From: Mugil cephalus
Taxonomy: Eukaryota; Chordata; Actinopteri; Mugiliformes; Mugilidae
DNA length: 64,000 bases
NCBI RefSeq assembly: GCF_022458985.1
Contig: NC_061777.1
Coordinates: 7,976,668-8,040,667, forward strand
Reading direction: 5' to 3'
Both the position numbers and the translations under genes were made by a program. The notes under the pieces are model-generated. The model saw only the letters and a program-made list of their open reading frames with translations, had not been told where the DNA came from and made no database searches. Positions 15,034 to 27,800 of this stretch are shown here, piece by piece; the stretch's first letter is position 1; each line of letters begins with the position of its first letter.

Positions 15034-18000
15034 TTAGAGACTGTCTGACAGGATGTAGTTGGTTGCCATGGCGACGATGGGGGCTCCTGTTGGGACGCCG
15101 GGGAAAGGGCCGCTGGATCCAGCGATGTCAATGTGGGAATACGGCAGAGGCTTCTTAGAATCCACACCGTACTGCGGCAGAAAATAAACAGTAGAAGATT
15201 AAATCCTGCTGAGCAGCTAAACAACAACAACAACAACCGATTCTGACAACGCGTGAGCACCTCGTCGAGGCCCGAGGCCATGATGAGGAAAGCTGCAGGG
15301 GTCTGGTGCCCCCGGGGTGTGGCCGAGGACGGCTGGTTGTTGCACTGCAGGATGTCCTCGTACTCAGACTTCCCCTTGTGGAACTCGTAGTCGTCTCGTC
15401 TGATGGTGGACACCTCGAACACATCTCCCAACACCTCCCCAGCTACACGAGAGAGGACGAAGACCATGTGTTAGTTTGTGTTGGAAAGACCTGGACAACT
15501 ATGAAACAATGTGCTGGAAGTAGTTTGTCCATTTGATACAGAGAAGCAATAGCGACATCTGCTGGTCAATCCGCGGTATTACCTTCACAGAGGCTTAAAA
15601 ATCTAAGATTGCAGTGAGAGACAAATGTGAGTTATGTTGCAGCATGGACACCAGCCTAAACGTCTTCTGTTCACAAACATGCTAATGAAGGAAGGCTGGT
15701 GGCAGATTAAACCATCTGGGTGGATTTTATGCAGTGAAGGACAAAAAAATAACGGGGGCGTCGTCATACACGTTGCTGACTCGGAAGATTGTGGTCTGCA
15801 TCGAGTTCATCACGAGGACTGTTTGATCAGAATAAAGGTGGCTAAACGGTGTTTAGTATCAGTTTTCTAATAAATCACAAAAAAGACAAATACGCAAAAA
15901 TCACTAAAGTTGTCTGAAGTTGCTTTGAGTTTATGATAATGAAATAATGTTTAATCGAATGCTTTGTAGCCGTGCAGTTTAGAAAAAAATAAAAAATAAA
16001 AATGACTGAAGGGCCACTCCTGAGGAAATTTCCTGTGTCTTAACCTCCTGAGACCCAAGCTTTTGTCTGGAATGAATATTAATTTCTTTAAAATAAGATT
16101 AAGATCTTCAGGGATAAGTAGGACCTAAAAAGTATAAAAAAAACATCTTTGAACTGGAAGCAGTTTTTGAAAAAAAAAAAAAAAAAAAAAAAACTATGTG
16201 GACACAGGGATAATTTCACTGTATAGAACAATTTAAGTTATCAGTGTGTACCAAAATATAAACAAGTGTATTGACCCTTTGCTACCAGTACATGGCAGAC
16301 AAAAGTGTCCACTTATGAGGACAACAAGCCTAAACGAAGCAGAATAAGCTGTAACAAACCTAAAACTTCATGTCCCCATATGAGGACGGCAGGTCTCAGG
16401 TGGTTAAAGCCAAGTAAGAAGGCTTTAAATTGCAAATACTTAGTCAAGATGCAGGTTTTTTGCAGCCAAGTCTTTTCACAATCTCATTTATTTGAACCGT
16501 TTTCTCACCTTTCTGCCACTGAGCCGCATTCTTGTTGCGATGGGCCGGCCCATTGTCCATGATGATCTGTGACGACAAATTTCAAACTCAACTCAGTGAC
16601 TTCCACAGCTCTGGACTGTGTGGACGTTTAATAAACGGCACAGTTTGCCAGTGTTTCGGCAGCACTCACAGAGTAGTTGGGTCCCATGGCTCTGATGGCG
16701 TGACCGGTCAGTGTGGCGATGGTGAACAGCTGAGGGGAAACCTCACGGACGGCCTGCAGAGACAAAACCGCAGCGTTCACACGGAGGAGCTACTAAACCG
16801 AAAGGCTAATTAGCCGAGGACGTTGAGACGTTCTGACCTGTTCCTTCATCTCACAGAGCAGGTCGACCATCACCATGCGTCCCTCTGCGTCGGTGTTTCC
16901 CACTCTCACCCGGCGACCCGCGCGGGAAATCAGCAGCTCGTCGGCCACGTAGCAGTCTGAGAACAACAGGAGAGGAGGCGATAAAATACGTGCAGAGAAA
17001 TAACAATCGACGCGTGATGATGGGAATAATATACTGCACCGACCTGCGCCCACGCTGTTCCTCACCATGGCCATGGAGCCGACAACCTTCAGGTGTTTCG
17101 GCTTCAGCATCGCCAAAATCTAGAGAGCAAGAGTTAAGTAGGTATTTAAATGTCCAAGGACAGGAATATTACAAATATGTTCTTTCAAGGATCTAATGAC
17201 CTGTCCTGGTAATATTTATCTTTAAGTTGCAGAGTGGGGGTCAGATACCTTGAAGAAACCGGCCACAGCAGCGGCTCCACACTTGTCCCTGTGCATCCCG
17301 GCCATGATGCCACCAGCCTTGATGTCTGCTCCACCGGTGTCGTAGGTGATGCCCTGGAAACACCACAAACATACAGCATATATATATATCAATCTTTATG
17401 CATATTAAACCTCAGAATATGTTGTTTGTGACACAGAAAGCTGAATACCCCCCCCTAAAAATCTCCAAATTTAAGAAGCTGAAAGATTTACATGTTCAGT
17501 TTCCGCTCAAGAAATGAATATTTCCTATAAATCTTTCTGTAGACGGATTAATCGGTTCATTATCTTTACATTTTCAAGTCCAGAGCATCGTGAATAGGGT
17601 CACAATCAATTAGTGATCTGAAAATCCTCTCAGCATTATTTTATAGATTTATTTCCCTGTTCCTAAAATCTCTGGTGATGGTGTACATGATTTCTCCGGT
17701 CTTCACATTTTATAGACACAATGATTAAAAAGAAATATAAGGTCAACCAACAACGAACATTAGATATCGTGTCATCCTGGTAACGTGAAATATTTGACAC
17801 CTTTTCTCTCTGATCTCGATTTAACGATGAATTTTTAAAAGATTTGTCAAAAATTCAGACTTGATTTTCTCACTTAAAATTAAATGAAATCACCATTAGT
17901 TTGATGACCTAAACACGCAGCAGGTTTCTTATCGCTGCTGCTTTTCCCTTCATAATGTCACTTCATAAGTTACGTCTGCGACGTCCAAGTATTAATGTAA

Positions 18001-21000
18001 ATTATATATATTTCATCCAGCTTCAGCTACGTTTAATTTATAATTCATCAATAAGAATTTAAATCATAGGTCTTCAACGGGGGTCTGCGACCCCTAGGGG
18101 GTCTGTGGAGGTACTGCAGAGGGGGTCACAAAATCTTTAGTTGACAATTTTCCGGCACGGCCACCCTACTGTTACACAGTTTGAAATAAAAAAAAAGAAA
18201 GAATATTTGAACCTGTGTATTATCTGAATAGCTTAATATTAAATGCAAAATGATAATAATAAAGTATATTTATAAAAAACACCACGCAGAGTCTAATATA
18301 GAACACATATAGTCTCAAGGCCCTTCTCTATATTTTTCATATTTAGTCATACTTTCCATACTTTATCGCACATGTACTCTCTTTCGTTGCTGTACTGATT
18401 ATTTACTAGATCAATAAAGGTTCCCCCACCTTTCCCACCAACATGAGCGTCTTTTGGATCGGTTCCTCTCCGCAGTACTTCAGCTTGATGACTCTGCCTT
18501 GGTGCCGAGGTACATCTGCAAGAAGATCAAACAGTGAGCGCGTATGCCACACATTTCTACCAAAAACAAAAAACACACACACACAAAAAAAAAAAAGAAC
18601 ATGAGATGATTTTACCGTTGGCGCAGCGGTTGACTGCAGCCAGACAGGGATACTCCTTCTCCAGAGTCTTCACGTCGCTCACCACCTCCACCGTCACCAG
18701 GGTGTCCTTGAAGAGCTCCTGGACGTACTCGGCCACGCGAGGAGCAGCCATTCGCTCGGGGTCTGAGCCGCCGATGTCACGGCAGGCCACTCTGACGGGA
18801 GGGAAGAAGGCAGCCGGTGAGCGAGCCAACAACACACAACCTTGGAAGTCTAAGCAGGGGATGAGGTGTGGGAGTCTTTGTCTCACCTCCCGCTCTCCAG
18901 AGCGTTAGCCAGCTCCACCAGCCTCCTCCCCTCATCCTCCTGTGTCGCCCACAGACCGAGGACACACACCTTGTGGTCTTCTTTTTTGCTCATTTCCCTC
19001 ACTTCAATCGGCTTTTGTGGGGAAAGACAGAATACAGGAATACAGCTTTTAAAATACGTAGATTTCAGCTTTAACAGGTATTAAATGGACTTTGGGGATG
19101 GGACGGGATGGGACTGGGTTCAATGGTAACGTTAATGATTCATTGTTTACAATTTTAATGCTCATGTAAATGTTGAAAATATTTTACTTTCATTAATGAT
19201 ATGTGTTCTTCACTGATTTTGAGGTTCACCTTGTTACTTGTGTTTTTTGATCATAATAAAATAAAAATAAGAAATACTAAGCATTTATTTGTGTTTAATT
19301 GCAGTGTATGAATTGCCAAATTGAACCGACTTAAAAATAAAAGAAAATCCCATTGATGTTCCCTTTAATTCACAAAGAAATTTGTTTAAATTACACTATG
19401 CCTTAAAGACTTTTTGTGAATATACCTATTGAAATAAATATTTCAAGGGTAAATTAAGGGACATTTTAACTCTCAGAAAAAGGAATTATTATAATAAGTG
19501 TGCATTCAAAAACATATATTAATAATATATTAATAGAGATGAGAATGTCCGGTACCAGGGTGGACATTTGTCACATTCAATTCACTTTAGTCATAATCCA
19601 TAGATCATTAATATCCTGAGCGTATAGTTTAATAAGTCCTTCTTTGGATAAAATACAAAAAACATGATGATGAAGTAAACCAGGCTGAAACGACACCGAA
19701 TAGTAGAAATGACCCATCTACATTTTAATTCAAGTATTGCACTTTTGATCAAGGAAAACTCCAGTTTTCGCACCAAGTGTGAACAGACCCTTTACTTTAA
19801 ATAAGAATAAGTCCTTTATCTTTCACACATAAAAGTTTCTTTTCTCACCATGTAGAGACCATGCAGGGCCCCGAGCGCGGCCACCAAGGTGCTGTTCTTG
19901 TAGTCTTTGTGTTGAGGACACACCAGCAGCGGGCGCTTCATGCCGGTCTTCAAGGCCCTGGAACGACAACCAGACGACACGACAACAACGCAACTAAGCC
20001 TGGAAGTAAACCAGCCACATCAACACAGGAAGGAGACACACAAACATCCACTGACCGCTTGATGCCGTTGACGGCTGCATCGCTGAAACGCCGGACGTCG
20101 TCGTAGTCGCGGTTCACGGGGCCCGTGGAGGCAAACACCAGCCGGTTACCGGGGAGACCGGGGACCTTGAGGACCACCACCTCATCCCCGAGGCCGCTGT
20201 CCACCTGGGTCCACCACAAATCACAACATTCACCACAGTGCAGAGAATAAAACTTTAACAGAAGTCTGCACGCTGTTTATTGTCAAAGCTTGTTCAGTGC
20301 GCAGCCTTTTCCCCGTCGTCCTATTTCTTTTAACAGCATCAAGGCTTCGCAAATATTATCTCTTCACTTGCACGAGAAGCAAAGCTCCAGATCCAGTTCT
20401 CCGAGAGCAGATTTATAGGCGTCACCTGACATGTAAAAGCGGTCGAGGCAGGTGTGCTGAGGTAATTTGCAACAAATGTGTTCAGCTTTGTTCTCATCTT
20501 ACTTTCAGTTCAGGCCTAAAAGGTCAGAGAAGTTGGGATATTCTTTTAAAAGAAAAACTACAGAAATCTTTATTAGTGTCATTTCTGACAAATACACAGA
20601 CCGCTAAGTCAGCTCAGTGAATCAAATCAGCATTCATCTTAAAAGGTGTGTGTGTTTTATTACAAGCTCTGGTGCGAGTGGATTATAATATGTGCGTGGA
20701 AGAGACAAAGAAAGAGGTGGTGAGGAAATGTTGTGCTTGTCTGCAGGCGGCGGCGGAGGAGGAGGAGACACTTACGGAGCTGTAGTCCTGCAGAGGGTTT
20801 TTCAGGCACTCGAGCTCAGGGGGCAGAGTCTCATGGCTCTGGGTCACCAAGACGATGCCATCAAAACTACAGAGAACACGTCATCCATCACAGTCAAGAA
20901 AACAACTCACCAAATAATAATAATAAAAAAAAATAATAAAGAGAAGGTGCAGGACTTCTCCTCCTGATACTCACTTCTGGTCTTTGAGGTTAGTGGTCCA

Positions 21001-21679
21001 CTCGACGGGCTGGACACTGCACAGATAAAACAAACTCCAATATCAACGCTGTCTCACAAAGATATCTCCTTCAAGGTGATGCAACTACACTCTTATGGCA
21101 AATCTTATGATGTGGGTTAATGATAAGAGAATGGGTCAAAGTGTGAAAAAGAAACAACCCTCGAAGACCTTTGAGCAGGTAAAGAGTCACAGGTGAGAGG
21201 TGAACTGAACTTCTCGTCTCTGACTTGTGTGCAATTTTTGCAGAGCAGTGCAGTTTCAGTCTAGCCATAATTTAGTTTCTGATCCCTCACAGACTTTTGG
21301 CATCATATGACTAGAAAAAATGTTGCAACACCGAAAGTGAAATGTAACGGGGGGAAAAAAAGTTAAATGGAAAAAATGGACATGCAACATGCAGCATATC
21401 AGGTTCTACCACGTTTAAAAACGGATTAACCGACATGCATTTTTGATTTAGATAAATGATAACAGATGAATGCATCTTACTACGCAAATAGCGTTTAACA
21501 ACTACGCAGAAAGTAACCCCAAAACACAAAACAAAAAAACAAAGCAAACAGTTAAGGTTCTTGGATTCATTCATGCAGAGCTGGAAGCTACATGTTAGTT
21601 AAAGACTGAAGCAAAATCAAATCAGCGGTTTAAAATAAAAAAAATGCTGCTGATAATAATAATCTCACCGGGTGCACAT
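15034..21679 (-). CDS. M17 leucyl aminopeptidase family protein (W07G4.4-like), complete, 15 coding exons
   Basis: Putative zinc/manganese-dependent aminopeptidase that removes N-terminal residues from peptides, probably cytosolic (no targeting peptide seen). Coding exons in order: 21679-21669, 21016-20975, 20866-20776, 20204-20056, 19957-19849, 19011-18887, 18791-18616, 18515-18430, 17353-17249, 17119-17044, 16956-16838, 16753-16670, 16566-16509, 15442-15261, 15171-15034; 1551 nt, 516 aa, one frame. The C-terminal half carries the M17 dinuclear-metal site: Lys263 and Asp268 in VGK-GITYDTGG, Asp286 in MHRDKCG, and Asp346, Glu348 and Arg350 in the family signature NTDAEGR. The catalytic Lys275 (DIK) is also present. 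The N-terminal half (about 1-200) is the usual divergent non-catalytic domain. The TGGADIKAGGIMAGMHRD stretch is unlike LAP3 or NPEPL1 and resembles the C. elegans W07G4.4 subfamily, from memory. The first coding exon is only 11 nt (MCT plus part of R). It is head-to-head with fahd2. Confidence 0.93.
16040..16407. mobile_element. piggyBac-like MITE (TTAA-flanked, 368 bp)
   Basis: Bounded by TTAACCTCCTGAGACC on the left (16040-16055) and GGTCTCAGGTGGTTAA on the right (16392-16407). These are terminal inverted repeats with one mismatch that include TTAA, the piggyBac target. No transposase is inside; the interior is AT-rich and has an A-run. It sits in the intron between exons 13 and 14 of the aminopeptidase gene. 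Confidence 0.75.
18065..18330 (+). repeat. Dispersed DNA-transposon-like repeat, copy 1
   Basis: Matches 49150-49400: a GTCT...GGAGGTACTGCAGAGGGGGT block, then CAAAATCTTTA, then AATATTTGAACCTGTG, a GATAATAAT block and TATATTTATAAA. The opening resembles hAT-type fish MITEs, from memory. It lies in the intron between exons 8 and 9 of the aminopeptidase gene. Confidence 0.6.
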
Positions 21680-22080
21680 TTCGGCCCTCTTCCTCCGATG
21701 TGTTCAGGAGAGAAAGAGACAGTTGACAGACTGAGATAAGCTACTGGAGCCTTTCTTCCTTATACGAGCTACGACTTGGTCACATGATCAAATGAACGCC
21801 GCCTTCACGGACCGACGTGGCTCGTAATTAAGACAACCTCAGGCCTAAAACGCTCCTGACACGTTGGGACACGAAAGCAGCTGAGAGGTTAAAACACCCA
21901 CATAAACTCTTCAATGAAGCGTTAACAATGTTAACTAGGAATTAGTTTCATATGCTGATCAAGAAAAGATAAGACTTCACTCACATTCCCGGTGGTTTGG
22001 TTAAGTACATGAAGTTCCAACGACCCGTGAAGACACATTTAAGGAGGACACACGGTGTCATTTTCCGAACTAAACACAAA
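20640..22080. repeat. Tandem duplication, unit A (contains aminopeptidase exons 1-3)
   Basis: Segments of this unit recur in the same order and orientation in 22270-23560. Examples are AAGGTGTGTG...TACAAGC near the left, a TCTCTGACTTG...GTGTAATTTGCAGAG-type block, GCATCATATGAC, and CTTCACGGACCGACG followed by GGCTCGTAATTA near the right. Unit A holds the functional exons 1 to 3 and the presumed aminopeptidase promoter. Confidence 0.75.
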
Positions 22081-22269
22081 AGCCCTTCTCACAATTTATT
22101 TCGCAGTGGTTTTGGGCACAGCAATGCAATTATAGTTTAATAACTTTATTATTATTAAAAATAATAATATCTATCCAGCTTGGCGATAGTTAAATTTTGA
22201 TACATGCGCAAATGCAAAGGGCAGCCTTTAAAACTCAATGCTATATAAACACATAATCAGAATTAACAT

Positions 22270-23560
22270 AAAGGTGTGTGCTTCTTAGTACAAGCAATAG
22301 TGTGAGTGTGTGGCATATGAGAAAATGATGTGCACACTGGCATGCAGGAGAGGTGAGCCCAAATTCTCCTCTCTGACTTGACACGTCGTGTGTAATTTGC
22401 AGAGATTTATATTTTTAACCTTGATTGTTGAGTTTAGTCACAGTTTGTTGCATCATATGACATGGCAGTGTTGTAACACCAAACGTGATGTGTCCGCAAA
22501 AAGAAAAAGTGGAAGTGGAAAGTGACTTCAAGTGGGAATTATCTGTCACGCAACACGGAGCATCGTGTTTGAAGGTGGACGGGTTTGAGCTGAGCAGCAT
22601 GTTTAACTTCAACAAGCTTAGCCAGTATCTGAAGTAAAGAAGCGGCCTCTTCACTTATCTAATTTTCATAAGAGAGTTGTTTATTTTATAAATATCACGT
22701 TTTACTTAATATGCACATCTAAATCCTTTTTTTTCTTAAATCTTATTAAAATCCATGCTAAGTTTTACATCCATACGTGCAAAAGGCCTGAAGGAAAATC
22801 CCATTCAAATAATGATTCATTCACAAAGCTACCTGGACGATTAGCATAAACAAATCTTACATATATCTGGCAATCATCTGTGCACATCAAACCCCTGCAC
22901 AGCCCATTGTACTTTTTGTATATATGCCAGTAGGCTACTTGTATCTTTTTATTATATTATATTTTATTATTTATCTTTTATGTCCTACACTTTTTACTGT
23001 TGATATTCTTGTATGCTGTTGTAAACTGCAATTTCTCCATCGCGGGACAAAAAAAAAAGTTTTCTTGATCTTAATCTTATTAATATATGCAACTCTTTTT
23101 TTCATTTTAATTCTCTTTATGTTTTATCCTGGTTCTGCTGTAACAGCTGAAGTATATTTTATAATATGTCTGTTTTCTTTATTCGGTTTCTCGTTAACTG
23201 GCTGATTGTTCTCTGAATGTTCCTGTATTTCTATTTATATAAAAAAACAACTCGCGTTTGGTCACATGCTCCGATTTACGCTGCCTTCACGGACCGACGC
23301 GGCTCGTAATTACGACAACTTCGGACCTAAAACGATGCTTATACGCTGGGAAGTGAAAGCATCCGAGAGATTAAAACAGGTAGGTACACCCTTTAATAAA
23401 GGGATCAAATAATTACCCAGAATTTAGCTTTGTATGTTGATCTACAACAGGTAAAACTTCACCCGTATTCGCAGTGGTTTGGTCAAGTATATAAAATTCC
23501 GTGAACCGTGAAGAGACATTTAAGAACACAGCAGGGAATTGTAGTTTTCAAACGAATTCA
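22270..23560. repeat. Tandem duplication, unit B (decayed copy, exons lost)
   Basis: Second copy of the unit at 20640-22080. The stretch equivalent to aminopeptidase exons 2 and 3 is absent, and I could not find an equivalent of exon 1, so unit B cannot encode the N-terminus. It has been interrupted by the LINE tail at about 22860-23075. Its right part borders the fahd2 promoter. Confidence 0.7.
22860..23075 (+). repeat. LINE 3'-tail-like repeat, copy 2
   Basis: Partner of 14037-14215. It contains the conserved CATCTGTGCA, TTTTTGTATATATGCCAGTA and ATCGCGGGACAAA blocks, and ends in TTTTCTTGATCTTAATC. Confidence 0.65.
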
Positions 23561-23699
23561 TTAAAAACGAAAACCAGCATAAAAAAAATGATTATATGAG
23601 GAATATAGCAATTATTAATCCATACGTGCGTACAGCAAGGACATAATAATAGTCGTGCTTTCACTCTCTCTTTGTCTGCGTAACTTATTTCGCTTTCAA

Positions 23700-23775
23700 C
23701 GGTACTGACCTCACGGACTACAAAACACTAACCGGAAGTAGTTTAAAGCAGGAGTTTTCCAGCAGAACCGGGGAG
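23700..23775 (+). promoter_or_regulatory. Candidate fahd2 promoter and 5' UTR exon with splice donor
   Basis: An ETS-type CCGGAAGT is at 23732-23739 and a consensus donor (GGGGAG|GTGAGT) follows position 23775. A clean acceptor (TGTCCTCAG) lies at about 24809, just before the fahd2 ATG. The simplest reading is a noncoding first exon ending at 23775. The transcription start is not resolved. Confidence 0.45.
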
Positions 23776-24133
23776 GTGAGTGTGTTGGCTGGAGACAGTG
23801 CAAAGGGCGAGTTTATCAGTTGTGTGTGTTGCTTTGGCACATTCTTCTTGAATTGGCTCTTGATCCAAGATAAGCACAGCTTCGTGTCGAGCTTGCAGGT
23901 AGGCAGCTGCTCTTCATGCCACAGGCTTCAGGTCAATTAACGACTTCGGTTGCATAAAAACAATAGTGTTGAGTAACTACCTCGACAGGTTTGTTGACAA
24001 CCTGCTCCGTTTTGACAACCTCTTGTTTGTGTGCAGTTCGTATTTTGTTCCCACGCACAGTAAAAGTCAGAGAAGTTTTTATTTTTGCACGGACGTGCAC
24101 GTTTTCAGCTGCATTTGTTTAAACTATTTGAAC

Positions 24134-24602
24134 AGGCTGGCATAACATTATGACCACGGACAGGACAAACACACAACGTTGACCATCATGTGCCCATCTG
24201 CTGGGAAACCTTTGGACCTGGCATTCATGTGGATGTTGCTTAGACATGTAGCACCACCCCAGCCCACAGCAATGACACTCCTTGATGGCAACAGGATGCA
24301 GCCTTGCACAGACACACACAAAAATATATCAGGGACAACTGAGAACATACGAAAAAAACAGCGCGAGGTGTTGACACCGACCTCCAAATTCACTAGATCC
24401 TAAACTGATCCAAGTATCTGTGGGATGATCCACAGGGGTCCCTCCCTTCCCTCAACCCATGGGACCATAGGACATGACCCATGTTTCCAGACACCATAGG
24501 ACACCCTCAGAAGGCCTATGTCCATTCTCTGATAAGTCACAACTGTTTTGGAGGAACACAATATATGGAAGGTGGTCATAATGATATGCTTGATCAGTGT
24601 AG
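24134..24602 (+). mobile_element. Internally deleted Tc1/mariner-type element, family F1 copy 1
   Basis: Ends are GGCATAACATTATGACCAC on the left and GTGGTCATAATGATATGC plus TGATCAGTG on the right, as inverted repeats. Remnants of a Tc1-type transposase are visible: CTGCTGGGAAACCTTTGG..., which reads CWETFGPGIHVDV, and a decayed version of the block that encodes the Tc1 DLNPIEHLWD motif. It lies in the intron before the first fahd2 coding exon. Confidence 0.75.
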
Positions 24603-24811
24603 AGACATGGAGAGGGGATTTTACTTCACCAGTGATGAAACGAAAGATCAGACATATTCTGTTAGATGCAAATTTAAATTACGTAATTGATTAAAAGTAT
24701 TCTGAACTCAATACTTATACGTAACAATAAAGCCAAACAGAATAATCTGTTTGTTTTTTTGGCTGTATATCCATCATCTGTTTTCACACTACGTCCTTTT
24801 GTCCTCAGCAG

Positions 24812-27800
24812 ATGAGACTTCCTCTTCATCCACTTTGCATCTTCAGGAGTTTAACCGCTCTGAGGCAAACGGCACAAACACAGAGGCGAGGTCTGAGCGG
24901 TGCAGCCATGCGCCTGGTGCAGTTCCGTCGGCACGGTGACGCAGGAGGGGGGGCCGTCAGGGTGGGAGTGGAGCAAGGCGATGGTCTGGGCGTGGTGGAC
25001 CTGAAGGCGTTTGAGCCCTCCATGCCATCGACGATGAGAGAGCTGCTGGAGCTGGGAGACGAGGGTCTGGATTGTGCACGGAGGTGTGAAACTACTTCCA
25101 GTCACATTATCACTTTCGTCTGAAATGAGCCTCATCAGTCACCGTCGTCCTCAATTATGCTCAGCGTCTCAAATCACATCATCTCCCCCAATAAATGCTC
25201 TTTTCACACTTCCTATAATCTTCTCTCTTACATAAAAGGTCATCTCCTGGATCAACAATCTGAATCATTTTCAATAATTATCCTAAACTAGCTTCTTACA
25301 TCATCTCCTTTATAACACTTTCTCCTTTGTGCTACAATATCAGGCCCTTAGGAAAAGTTCAATCTTGTTAAATCAAGATTCTTTCGAAATATGTTTATTT
25401 TCTTCCTACATCCTCTCAGTGTTCCTAAAACCTCATGGTTCGTTCTTTCTAAATCCTGCTCCTCCCCTCCCCTCAGAGCCTTGTCGTCCGGTCAGTGCGT
25501 GGTGACTCGAGCCGACATCCAGCTGCTGGCCCCCGTTCTGGCCCCGGAGAAGGTGGTGTGTGTGGGGATGAACTATCGGGACCACTGCCTGGAGCAGAAC
25601 GCCCCGATCCCCAAAGAACCCATCATCTTCAGCAAGTTCCCCAGCGCCATCACGGGGCCGTACGACGACATCGCTCTGCCCTCCGAGAGCCAGGTGAGAG
25701 CGAGAGAGGAAACTGTATTTATATTTAAAATAAAAATAAAAAAAAGACAAAATGGCATGACATTATGACCACCTTCCAAGTATTGTGTAGGTCAACACCT
25801 TGAGCTGCTTTTCTGCGTTTTTGTGTGTGTCTGTGTCAGGCTGCATCCTACAGTGTCATTGCTATGGGGTGGGGTGGGGGGGTGGGGCGTGTCTGGTCTG
25901 GTTTAGGTGGGTGCTACATGTCTAAGTAACATCCAGATGAATGAATGAATGTCAGGTCCAAATGTTTCCCAGCAGAACGCTGAGTTGTCACAAGATGTTT
26001 TAAACGTTTACTTCTCAATTTACTTCTCCTGTCTGTGATTTTAATGTTGTGGCAGATCAGTGCATAAACCGAATATGTTACCTAATCCAAGAAAAACGCA
26101 AATATGTGTTTTGATTCGGATTCTTTGAGATATGCTGCCCCCCAAAAATGTTTTTTATAAATTGAACTAATATAATTTGACTGTTTTGACAAAAATCTGC
26201 CAAAAAACATTAAAAAAAGTAAAATAAATAAATTATTCACTGCCTTCTAGACTATTTATTCCTTTGGCCACAATTAAGTTGCAGAAATCTGTTTTCACTT
26301 TAACAATGAAGTGTTTTATTTGGCGGTAAAAAACATGCATCAGTTTATAATTGCAATAAAAGTGGAAAACATTCAACCCGCTGCATACTTTTTTATAGGC
26401 AACGTATTTCCAGGGTCGGAGAGCAGCCACAGAGGAAGAATTAAAAACTTAAGTTTTACAGCCTTGACCTCAAAAAAAAAAAGATCCAGGCCTCCACGCA
26501 GAGGACATAAAATAGTTTAATGTTTTGCCTTTTATCTTCAAGACTAAGGTTTTGCAGCCCTGACGAAGAGACAGAGCGGAGCAGCTTAAAGCGGCGCTGT
26601 GTGTCCTGCAGATAGTTTTTGTTAACAGCAAAACGAGCTTGTCGAGATAGAGAAGATTAGCCGAGGCAGTTAATAAGCATCCAGACTGTGCACTGCTCTT
26701 TAGCTTTAAATAAAAAAAAAAAAAAAAAAAAAGGCGAACTGAACCAGGGTCTTTGTACTCAGCTAAAAATGTAGGTTGTCAGATGTCAGATCACTGTCGG
26801 CTCCAAATCCACTGGATTTAGAAAGACAAGTTAAGGAGGGCGTGAGACGACACGACTGTCAGTGTCACTGCAGAAATAACTGAGCAGCTGTTTGTGTGTG
26901 TGTGGTGATGGCTGCTGGTTTTATTCCTGGACACCTGAGAGCAGTGAGCAGCACTGACCAGGCATAACATTATGACCACTGGCAGGTGACTAACATCGTG
27001 CATCTTGTGACGATTCAGTGCTCTGATGAGGAAACCTCAACGTCATTTCACATTCATCTCAGGCGTTACTCTTTCATCTTAAAATGTCAAACCAAAGTTA
27101 TTCAATTAAGTTATTTGCTCTCAATTTTTGAGAGAATACTTTCTTGTGGCATATCATAAAATTAGACGTACTACAGCTCTCTGTGTTTCATAAAGACTAA
27201 TTCATGCACTGATCCGGTTGCATTCTAATTGCATGTCACAATGTTTAGTTTTGTAGTTTGCAGCTAATGAACTCCCAACAATATTTCTGCAGCTGTCAGT
27301 GGGGCCTCCATTTCCTTTGTGATGTGGGACAATAAAATTCACAAACAGCTACTACCTACTAAAACCTTTGCTTTCAGAAAGTGTGTAGTTTGTAGTTGGT
27401 GCCTCCTGATGCTGTTTTGTGTGACTGAAGGAAGTGGACTGGGAGGTGGAGCTGGCTTTTGTGATCGGACGAAGAGGAAAACACATCAAGGTCAGCATCA
27501 CCTCATCATCACCTCTGAGGGCCGCGATGCCGCTCTGGTGAAGCCCCCGTTGTGAATCCGCTCTCGTTATTCAGGAGGAAGACGCTCTGTCCTACGTGGC
27601 CGGCTTCACCGTGGCCAACGACGTCAGCGCGCGCGACTGGCAGATGCAGCGCAATGGGAAGCAGTGGCTGCTCGGGAAGACGTTTGACAGCTTCTGTCCT
27701 CTCGGCCCAGCCTTAGTAACCACCGACGCTGTGAAAGGTGAGAGACGGAGAGAAAGGGGAGTGGGGGAATTAAAGATGATCTGGCAACTCATGCAATTAT

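Noticed and set aside
15012-15467. 151-codon open frame on the minus strand
   Set aside because: It reads through aminopeptidase exon 14 (15442-15261) in the real frame and then runs into intron and, in the wrong frame, exon 15. Only the exon part is coding.
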